Origin: an uncultured bacterium
Lineage (GTDB): Bacteria; Methylomirabilota; Methylomirabilia; Rokubacteriales; CSP1-6
Direction: 5' to 3'
Length of the DNA stretch: 10,731 nucleotides
Assembly: GCA_946479205.1 (NCBI GenBank)
Contig: CAMLFJ010000057.1
Coordinates: forward strand, 1 to 10,731
Below, piece by piece: positions 1 through 5,884 of the stretch. The translations under genes were made by a program, and so were the position numbers. Under the pieces are notes generated by a model. That model was not told the DNA's origin, made no database searches, and saw nothing but the letters and a program-made list of their open reading frames with translations. Position 1 is the stretch's first letter; every line of letters begins with the position of its first letter.

Positions 1-1
1 C

Positions 2-760
2 CTCCGGCAGATGGGCGTCGAGGTCACCGCGGTGGAGGGCAATCCGGCGCCGCTGGCGCGCGTGCTGGGTCCGGAGGTCGGTGCGGTGCTGGCCGGGATC
101 CATCGCGAGAAGGGAGTGGAGCTGGTCCTCGAGGATCAGGTGGCGGCCTTCGAGGGTGGGAGCGCGGTGGAGCGCGTGCGCACGAGGAAGGGGCGGGTGC
201 TTCCGTGCGACTTCGTGGTGGCCGGCATCGGCATCGCGCCCAACGCGGAGCTGCTGGCCGCGGCGGGAGCGGCGGTGGACAACGGCGTGCTCGTGGACGA
301 GCACTGCCGCACCTCGCTGCCCGACGTCTACGCGGCGGGCGACGTGGCGAACCACCTCCATCCCGTGTTCGGGCGCCTGCGCGTCGAGCACTGGAACAAC
401 GGCGACCGGCAGGGCAGGGCCGCGGCCCGCGCCATGACGGGCGGCGCCGCGCCGTACGACTACATGCACTCCTTCTGGTCCGATCAGTACGAGCACGTGA
501 TCGAGTACATCGGCTTCGCGGCCACCTGGGACAAGCTGGTGTTCCGGGGCGATCCGGCCGGCCGGAAGTTCCTCGGCTTCTACCTGAAGGACGGGGTCGT
601 GCGCGCGGCGGTAGGGCTCGATCGCGGCGGCGATCCCGAGGATCCCAAGGGCGACAGCGAGCTGGGCGCGGTCGCGGGCCTCATCCGGGATCGCGTCCCG
701 GCCGATCCGGGGCGGCTGGGCGACGAGGGCGTGGACCTCAAGCGCATCGCCCGTCCGTAG
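2..760 (+). CDS. FAD/NAD-dependent ferredoxin reductase-type oxidoreductase, C-terminal part
   Basis: This is a partial gene: the frame is open to the left edge and ends at TAG 758-760, leaving 252 residues. It belongs to the flavoprotein family of rubredoxin, putidaredoxin and BphA4-type ferredoxin reductases (usually about 400 residues), which move electrons between NAD(P)H and small redox proteins. Numbering from the codon at nt 2, the fragment opens at the end of the NAD-binding Rossmann unit (GVEVTAVE); the acidic E12 ending that strand suggests NAD(H) rather than NADP(H). Next come VVAGIGIAPN (about 72-81) and the second FAD-contacting motif TSLPDVYAAGDVA (about 104-116). A C-terminal reductase domain carries FWSDQY (about 158-163). 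Both GxGxxG motifs must lie upstream. The HdrB-like gene starts 18 bases downstream, which suggests a shared transcript and possibly electron delivery to it. The family is secure; the physiological partner is not. Confidence 0.88.
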   Translation, partial: LRQMGVEVTAVEGNPAPLARVLGPEVGAVLAGIHREKGVELVLEDQVAAFEGGSAVERVRTRKGRVLPCDFVVAGIGIAPNAELLAAAGAAVDNGVLVDEHCRTSLPDVYAAGDVANHLHPVFGRLRVEHWNNGDRQGRAAARAMTGGAAPYDYMHSFWSDQYEHVIEYIGFAATWDKLVFRGDPAGRKFLGFYLKDGVVRAAVGLDRGGDPEDPKGDSELGAVAGLIRDRVPADPGRLGDEGVDLKRIARP

Positions 761-778
761 TGGTAAACTCCTGACATC

Positions 779-1729
779 ATGAGCTTCGACTACGGCAAGT
801 ACTTCGGCGAGATCAAGCTGACGCACGACCTCCTCTCCAAGAAGGAGGAGCGCACGTGGCTGCTCAAGCCGCCGCGCGACGGCGAGCGCCACGATATCGT
901 CCTCTACCTGGGCTGCAACGTGCTGCGGACCTCGCACCTGGTCGAGACGGTGGGCGCGGTCTTCGACCGGCTCGGGCTCGACTACGTGGCCGCGGGCGGG
1001 CCGACCTACTGCTGCGGCATCCAGCACCACCGCCGCGGCCAGGAGGCCTCGGGCGAGCGCTACGCCAACCACACCGTCGAGCTGCTGCAGTCCATGGCCC
1101 CGCGCGAGGTCGTCATGTGGTGCCCGTCCTGCATCCAGTTCTACGACGAGGTGCTCCAGTCCGACCTCCCGTTCCCGAAGCGGCACACCGCCGAGTTCCT
1201 CGCCGACTGTCTCGACCGCGGGCTCTTCACGTTCACGCAGCGGGTCGAGGCCACCGTGGCGCTGCACTATCACTATGCGACCGAGGCCCGGGCGCGCGAG
1301 GGTCGGGCCGCCCGGCGCCTGCTGGAGGCGGTGCCCGGCGTCAACGTCATCGAGTTCGAGCCCGACGCGCGCTGGGGGCGCACGTGCACGCCGGCGCTCC
1401 AGGAGCAGCTCGGCCCCGAGGTCTGGCGGCAGATGGCGCTGGACGACATCGACCGGGCACTCGGGGCGGGGGCCACGCACCTGGCCGGCATCTACCACGG
1501 CTGCCATCGCGACCAGTGCCGGCTCGAGCGCGAGCGGCCGATCGTGGTCGAGCACTACCTCACGCTGTTCGCGCGCGCCCTCGGCATCGAGTTCGAGGAC
1601 ACCTACAAGAAGTACATGCACATGGGCGACCCCGACCGCATCCTGGAGGACGCCAGCCCCTGCATGGCGGCCAACGGCGTCGACCCGCAGCAGGCGCGGG
1701 GACTCATCATCAAGACCTTCTCGGCATGA
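779..1729 (+). CDS. HdrB-like cysteine-rich (CCG) domain protein
   Basis: The 316-residue protein has the cysteine-rich CCG architecture of heterodisulfide reductase subunit B and related GlpC/succinate-type subunits. In HdrB these domains bind noncubane [4Fe-4S] clusters that act on disulfides. The first motif is canonical: C46, C78-C79, C115 and C118, that is C-x31-CC-x35-C-x2-C. The second copy is degenerate. HYHYA (163-167) sits where a Cys is usual, only C203 remains at the CC position, and C242/C247 are four residues apart instead of two. A single cluster is therefore the likelier case. There is no signal peptide or membrane segment, so the protein is probably cytoplasmic. The ATG at 779 has no convincing Shine-Dalgarno sequence. 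The end overlaps the selenoprotein start as ATGA (1726-1729), implying translational coupling. I infer that it passes electrons between the flavoprotein upstream and the selenoprotein downstream. No HdrA or HdrC is visible in the window. Confidence 0.85.
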   Translation: MSFDYGKYFGEIKLTHDLLSKKEERTWLLKPPRDGERHDIVLYLGCNVLRTSHLVETVGAVFDRLGLDYVAAGGPTYCCGIQHHRRGQEASGERYANHTVELLQSMAPREVVMWCPSCIQFYDEVLQSDLPFPKRHTAEFLADCLDRGLFTFTQRVEATVALHYHYATEARAREGRAARRLLEAVPGVNVIEFEPDARWGRTCTPALQEQLGPEVWRQMALDDIDRALGAGATHLAGIYHGCHRDQCRLERERPIVVEHYLTLFARALGIEFEDTYKKYMHMGDPDRILEDASPCMAANGVDPQQARGLIIKTFSA

Positions 1730-2664
1730 GCGCCGACGCACCCACCAGCGCTCCCAGGATCCAGTTCGCCCCGGAGGATGACGTCCCGATCCGGTACATG
1801 GATCGGACCCGCGAGTACTACCAGACCCTCGGCTTCGCCCCGTACCGCTGGGCCCACTTCACCGACGCGCCCTTTGCGCCGCTGCGCGTCCCGCTCGCGC
1901 AGGCCCGGGTCGCGCTGATCACGACCGCGGCGCCCTTCCAGCCAGAAGCGGGCGATCAGGGACCGCGCGCGCCGTACAACGCGGGCGCGAAGTTCTACCA
2001 GGTGTACTCCGGCCCGGTGGACAGCAAGCCCGATCTGCGCATCTCGCACGTGGGCTACGACCGCGCGAACACGGTGCCCGAGGACCTCGACGCCTACTTC
2101 CCGCTGGCCCGCCTGCGGGAGGCGGTCGCGGCCGGACGGCTCGGAAGCCTGACCGCGCGCTTTCACGGGGCGCCGACCAATCGGAGCCACCGGGTGACGA
2201 TGGAGACCGACGCGCCAGAGCTGCTGCGCTGTTGTCGGGAGGACGGCGCCGATGCGGTCGTTCTCGTCCCGAGCTGACCCGTCTGCCACCAGACCGTGGG
2301 TCTGGCCGCCCGGCACCTGGAGACGAACGGGATCCCGACCGTGATCATGGGCTGCGCCAAGGACATCGTCGAGCACTGCGGCGTGCCGCGCTTCGTGTGG
2401 AGCGACTTTCCCCTCGGTAACTCGGCGGGCCGGCCCTTCGACGTGGAATCCCAGGCGCAGACCCTCGAGCTGGCCCTGCGGCTGCTCGAGACCGCGCCGG
2501 CCGCCCGGACGACGGTGGCGTCACCGCTCCGCTGGACCGGGGACGCGGCGTGGAAGCACCGGTTCCTCGACGTGGGGAAGCTCTCGCCGGAGGAGATCGC
2601 GGAGCGGCGCAAGGAGTTCGACGTGGTGAAGGCGGTGGCGAAGGCCAAGCGCGAGGGCGTGTGA
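1726..2664 (+). CDS. GrdB-family selenoprotein with in-frame TGA read as selenocysteine
   Basis: The gene reads from ATG 1726 to TGA 2662-2664 with one internal in-frame TGA at 2275-2277, giving 312 residues with Sec at 184. Both halves look like the glycine/sarcosine/betaine/D-proline reductase selenoprotein B family. The first half has the stretch ISHVGYD...DLDAYFPLARLREAV (106-134). The second half has VGLAARHLETNGIPTV (191-206) and FPLGNSAGRPFD. The junction reads S-U-P-V-C-H-Q-T, placing U184 and C187 in a U-x-x-C redox motif. GrdB/PrdB enzymes use this selenol to cleave C-N bonds of substrates held by partner subunits. The protein is shorter than GrdB (about 430 residues) and longer than PrdB (about 240). 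No pyruvoyl-type partner, GrdA or GrdC/D is present, so the substrate is unknown. The start overlaps the HdrB-like stop (ATGA), and the end overlaps the CoA-transferase GTG (GTGA). Without Sec insertion the product would stop at 183 residues, before the active site. Confidence 0.9.
2275..2277 (+). other. Selenocysteine codon (TGA, Sec184)
   Basis: This TGA is in frame with the coding sequence on both sides, and the codons after it (CCC GTC TGC CAC CAG ACC) continue the conserved active-site motif without a gap. The next Cys is three residues on, giving the U-x-x-C pattern typical of thiol/selenol redox centres. Recoding as Sec is inferred from family conservation and the adjacent hairpin; no sel genes lie in the window. 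Confidence 0.88.
2289..2305 (+). promoter_or_regulatory. Candidate bacterial SECIS hairpin
   Basis: Bases 2289-2295 (CCAGACC) and 2299-2305 (GGTCTGG) are perfectly complementary over seven pairs around the three-base loop GTG (2296-2298). The loop begins 18 bases after the TGA and carries G then T at its first two positions. This fits the known bacterial SECIS pattern: a stem-loop inside the coding region, about 16-37 bases past the UGA, with a G at the start of the apical loop for SelB recognition. A lower helix can also form between TGCC (2284-2287) and GGCA (2312-2315) across an asymmetric internal loop. The hairpin was identified by eye; no folding energy was computed. Confidence 0.75.
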
Positions 2665-3854
2665 GCAAACCCTTCGCGGGCGTCCGCATCCTGGACTTCA
2701 CCCGCTATCTGGCCGGCCCCTACGGGACCTACCAGCTCGCCCTCCTGGGCGCGGACGTCATCAAGATCGAGTCGCACGAGGGCGACGAGACCCGGCTCTC
2801 CCCCGCCGATCCCAAGTGGGCGGAGCGCAAGATGGCGCCCTCGTTCCTCTCCATGAACGGCAACAAGCGGTCCATCACTCTCGACTTGCGACGGAAAGAG
2901 GCGATCGAGATCGTCAAGCGCCTGGTGGTGGGCGCGGACGTGGTCTGGGAGAACTTCCGCGGCGGGGTCATGGACCGGCTCGGGCTCGGCTACGAGGCGC
3001 TGTCGGCCATCAATCCAAGGCTCATCTATTGCGGCGTCTCCGGGTTCGGCCGCACCGGGCCCGAGAAGACGACCGCCGCCTTCGACGGCAAGCTCCAGGC
3101 GATGTCCGGCATCATGTCCATCACCGGCGAGCCGGCCTCGGGACCCACGCGGGCCGGATTCGCCCTCTGCGACACCATCGGCGGCATCACCGCGGCCCTC
3201 GCGGTGGCGAGCGCGCTCTACCAGCGCACGCATACCGGGCGCGGCCAGCTCGTGGACGTGGCGATGCTGGACGCGGCGCTGGCCTTCATCGCGGGCCCGG
3301 TGTCCGAGTACACGGTGGCGGGCGTCGAGCAGAAGCAGATCGGCAACGGGTCGGTCAGTCGAAAGCCGACCGCCAGTCGATTCCGCTGCGGTAGTGGATA
3401 CATCGTTCTGGCCGTCCTCACCGAGAAGCAGTTCCAGGGCCTGATGAAGACGCTGGGCCGGCCCGACGCGCTCACCGACCCGCGCTTCAAGGACTGGCCG
3501 GCCCGCACCGCCAGCGAGCCGGCCCTGCGCGAGATCATCGAGGGCGCGCTCGCCTCCGACGATCCGCGGACCTGGGAAGCCCGGCTCACCGCGGCCGACG
3601 TTCCGTGCGGCTCGATCTGGAAGGTGGACGAGATCGTGGGCCACCCGCAGCTCGAGCACCGCGACGTGCTGCAGACGATCGATTCGCGGTACGGCCCGAT
3701 GCGGCTCGTGGGCGCGGGCTTCCGTCTCGACCACGGCAGCCCGGGGATCGACCGCGAGCCGCCGACCCTCGGCGAGCACACCGACGAGATCCTGGCCGAG
3801 GCCGGCTACTCGGCGGAGGAGATCGAGCGGCTCCGACGCGACACGGTGGTGTGA
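2661..3854 (+). CDS. Class III (CaiB/BaiF-type) acyl-CoA transferase
   Basis: The 397-residue protein has the usual length of family III CoA-transferases, which move CoA between carboxylic acids as interlocked homodimers in the cytoplasm. The N-terminus (FAGVRILDFTRYLAGPYG, then LGADVIKIE) is the family signature. VVWENFRGGVMDRLGLGYE and the INPRLIYCGVSGFGRTGP stretch follow. The catalytic Asp is most likely D142 in FDGKLQAMSG. I chose GTG 2661 because it places the signature at the N-terminus, overlaps the selenoprotein stop as GTGA, and has GAGGG (2653-2657) just upstream. The open frame extends further upstream, but those residues are low-complexity and overlap the selenoprotein. Substrate cannot be read from sequence. 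Coupling to the selenoprotein gene suggests that it activates or recycles the acid made or used by that enzyme. Confidence 0.93.
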   Translation: MSKPFAGVRILDFTRYLAGPYGTYQLALLGADVIKIESHEGDETRLSPADPKWAERKMAPSFLSMNGNKRSITLDLRRKEAIEIVKRLVVGADVVWENFRGGVMDRLGLGYEALSAINPRLIYCGVSGFGRTGPEKTTAAFDGKLQAMSGIMSITGEPASGPTRAGFALCDTIGGITAALAVASALYQRTHTGRGQLVDVAMLDAALAFIAGPVSEYTVAGVEQKQIGNGSVSRKPTASRFRCGSGYIVLAVLTEKQFQGLMKTLGRPDALTDPRFKDWPARTASEPALREIIEGALASDDPRTWEARLTAADVPCGSIWKVDEIVGHPQLEHRDVLQTIDSRYGPMRLVGAGFRLDHGSPGIDREPPTLGEHTDEILAEAGYSAEEIERLRRDTVV

Positions 3855-3867
3855 CGGGGCGCGACGC

Positions 3868-4890
3868 GTGAGGCTCCCGGTGACGGACGGCATCGTGAAG
3901 ACGGACCGGCACACCACGTTCTACCTGGACGCGGGCGCCGCCGACGCTCCCGTGATCATCTTCGTCCACGGCTGGCCGGAGCTGTCGCTCTCCTGGCGCC
4001 ATCAGCTCCCGTGCTTCGCCGACCTCGGGTTCCGCGCGATCGCGCCGGACATGCGCGGCTACGGCCGCTCCGGCGTGTACCGGCGCCACGAGGACTACGC
4101 GCTCGAGTACGCGGTCGCCGACATGATCGAGCTGCTCGACGGGCTCGGCCGCGAGAAGGCGGTCTGGGTCGGCCACGACTGGGGCAGCCCGGTGGTGTGG
4201 AGCCTGGCGAGCCACCACCCGGAGCGGTGCTGGGGCGTGGCCAACCTCTGCGTGCCGTATCTCAGGGCCGGCTTCGCCCCGAAGAACCTGCTTCCCCTGG
4301 TCGACCGCGCGGTCTACCCGGAGGCGCAGTACCCGGCCGGCCAGTGGGACTACATGCTGTTCTACGAGGAGAGCTTCGAGAAGGCGTGCGCGTCGTTCGA
4401 CGCCGACCCGCGCAACATGGTCAAGGCGCTGTTCCGGAAGGGCAGCCCGAGCGGCAAGGGCAAGCCGTCCCGCACCGCGCAGACGCGCAAGGAGGGTGGC
4501 TGGTTCGGCGGCGCGGGCCGGGCCCCCGACGTGCCGATGGATGCCGACGTGGTGACCGCGGAGGAGCTCGACATCTACGCGGCCGGCCTCGCGCGCAATG
4601 GTTTCTTCGGCCCGGACTCGTGGTACATGAACGCGGAGCGCAACCTGGCCTACGCGGCCCGGGCCAGGGACGGCGGCACCCTGAGCCTCCCGGTCCTGTT
4701 CCTGCACGGCGAGTACGACTACACCTGCGAGACCGTCGGCTCCCGGCTGGCCGAGCCCATGCGGCGCGACTGCCGCAATCTCACCGAGGTGATCGTGCCC
4801 TCGGGGCACTGGATGGCGCAGGAGAAGCCGCGGATCGTGAACGCGGCCCTGGCGAAGTGGCTGGCAACCCAGCTTCCGGAGATCTGGTGA
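3868..4890 (+). CDS. Epoxide hydrolase-type alpha/beta hydrolase
   Basis: The 340-residue alpha/beta-hydrolase has epoxide-hydrolase signatures. The oxyanion-hole motif HGWPE is at 34-38, and GHDWG (102-106) places the nucleophile at D104. A charge-relay acid is likely D284 in HGEYDYTC, and the catalytic His is H314 in SGHWMAQE. The cap region carries Tyr residues in positions resembling the epoxide-polarising tyrosines (QWDYMLFYEESF and SWYMNAERN). Together these support hydrolysis of an epoxide, or less likely a haloalkane, to a diol through an ester intermediate. There is no signal peptide. The GTG start at 3868 follows the CoA-transferase stop by 13 bases, with only a weak GGGG (3856-3859) ahead of it. 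The lid contains a basic, low-complexity segment around 189-205 (RKGSPSGKGKPSRTAQTRK), probably a flexible loop. Confidence 0.9.
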   Translation: MRLPVTDGIVKTDRHTTFYLDAGAADAPVIIFVHGWPELSLSWRHQLPCFADLGFRAIAPDMRGYGRSGVYRRHEDYALEYAVADMIELLDGLGREKAVWVGHDWGSPVVWSLASHHPERCWGVANLCVPYLRAGFAPKNLLPLVDRAVYPEAQYPAGQWDYMLFYEESFEKACASFDADPRNMVKALFRKGSPSGKGKPSRTAQTRKEGGWFGGAGRAPDVPMDADVVTAEELDIYAAGLARNGFFGPDSWYMNAERNLAYAARARDGGTLSLPVLFLHGEYDYTCETVGSRLAEPMRRDCRNLTEVIVPSGHWMAQEKPRIVNAALAKWLATQLPEIW

Positions 4891-4897
4891 ACTGACC

Positions 4898-5884
4898 ATG
4901 CTGCGTACACGCATCTGCGAGCTTCTCGGCATCGAGCATCCGATCGTCCTGGGTGGGATGGGGAGCGCCACGTCGCCCGAGCTGGTGGCCGCGGTCTGCG
5001 AGGCCGGGGGCTTCGGGGTGCTGGGGGCCACGCGGCAAAGTCCCGAGGAGGTGGCGCGGGACGCCGCCGCGATTCGCGCGCTGACCGGCAAGCCGTTCGG
5101 GCTCAACCTGCTCCTGTTCCTGGAGCGGCCGGGCCAGTACGACGGACTCCTGGCCGTGCGGCCCCGCGTCGTCTCCACCGCGTGGCCGACCCTGCAGCAG
5201 GATCTGGGCGGCTACGTGGCTCGCGCCCACGCGATCGGGGCCCTGTCCATGCACATGGTCTCGACGGTGGCCGACGCCAGGGCCGCCGCCCGCGCGGGGG
5301 TGGACGTGATCGTGGCGCAGGGAACCGAGGGCGGAGGCCACGTCGGGGTCATGGGCACGATGCCGCTCGTGCCCATGGTGGTGAGCGCGGTGGCGCCGAC
5401 GCCGGTGCTGGCCGCGGGCGGGGTCGCGGACGGGCGGGGCCTCGCCGCCGCGCTGGCTCTGGGCGCCGACGGGGTGCTCCTGGGCACCCGCTTCCTCGCG
5501 AGCGACGAGGCCCCGATCGCCAAGGGCTTCAAGCAGGCGATCGTGGAGAGCGACGGGCACGACACGCTGGTGACCGAGATCCCGGACGTCGCCAATGGCC
5601 AGGTCTGGCCGGGGGCCTACGTGCGGGTGCGGCGGAACCGGTTCATCGAGGAATGGATCGGGCGGGAGAACGAGCTCCGCCTGCGGCGGGTCGAGGTGAG
5701 CGCCCAGCTTCGCGAGGCCGCCAAGGCGGGCGATCCGGACCGGGGCGCGATCATGATCGGCCAGACCGCCGGGCTCATCGATCGCGTCGAGCCTGCCGCC
5801 GACCTGGTCCGGCAGATCAACCATGACGCCGAGGCCATCCTGCGCGATCGGCTGCCGCGCCTCCTCGCGGGAGGGCGTCCTTGA
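4898..5884 (+). CDS. Nitronate monooxygenase (2-nitropropane dioxygenase family)
   Basis: This 328-residue FMN-dependent TIM-barrel protein belongs to the nitronate monooxygenase/2-nitropropane dioxygenase family, which oxidises alkyl nitronates to carbonyl compounds and nitrite. The N-terminus (LLGIEHPIVLGGMG) forms the first strand and flavin-contacting loop. AQGTEGGGHVG (140-150) holds the proposed catalytic base H148. AAGGVADGRGLAAALALGADGVLLGTRF (172-199) is the FMN phosphate-binding part. ATG 4898 lies 7 bases after the hydrolase stop, and GGTGA (4886-4890) provides a reasonable ribosome-binding site. The end overlaps the next start as TTGA (5881-5884). Many family members act on substrates other than nitroalkanes, so the exact reaction is uncertain. 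The epoxide hydrolase and gamma-glutamyltransferase genes on either side suggest a catabolic or detoxifying role. Confidence 0.9.
   Translation: MLRTRICELLGIEHPIVLGGMGSATSPELVAAVCEAGGFGVLGATRQSPEEVARDAAAIRALTGKPFGLNLLLFLERPGQYDGLLAVRPRVVSTAWPTLQQDLGGYVARAHAIGALSMHMVSTVADARAAARAGVDVIVAQGTEGGGHVGVMGTMPLVPMVVSAVAPTPVLAAGGVADGRGLAAALALGADGVLLGTRFLASDEAPIAKGFKQAIVESDGHDTLVTEIPDVANGQVWPGAYVRVRRNRFIEEWIGRENELRLRRVEVSAQLREAAKAGDPDRGAIMIGQTAGLIDRVEPAADLVRQINHDAEAILRDRLPRLLAGGRP
5869..5875 (+). promoter_or_regulatory. Ribosome-binding site supporting the TTG start at 5881
   Basis: GGGAGGG ends 5 bases before TTG 5881, close to optimal spacing. No comparable purine-rich site precedes the alternative ATG at 5917, so TTG is the preferred start of the gamma-glutamyltransferase-family gene. 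Confidence 0.7.

Noticed and set aside
2275..2277. TGA taken as a real stop, nonsense mutation or pseudogene
   Set aside because: The frame is intact on both sides, the conserved motif spans the TGA, a Cys lies three residues on, and a SECIS-like hairpin is correctly placed. A sequencing error from TGC or TGT to TGA remains possible but would not explain the hairpin.
2296..2664. Separate small gene starting at GTG 2296
   Set aside because: It is the C-terminal half of the selenoprotein; the GTG is the apical loop of the hairpin and there is no ribosome-binding site before it.
2163..3917. 584-residue antisense open frame
   Set aside because: It is a shadow of GC-rich codon bias opposite the selenoprotein and CoA-transferase genes, Arg/Ala/Gly-rich and without recognisable motifs.
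3586..5178. 530-residue antisense open frame
   Set aside because: It lies opposite the well-supported hydrolase and monooxygenase genes and has low-complexity composition without domains.
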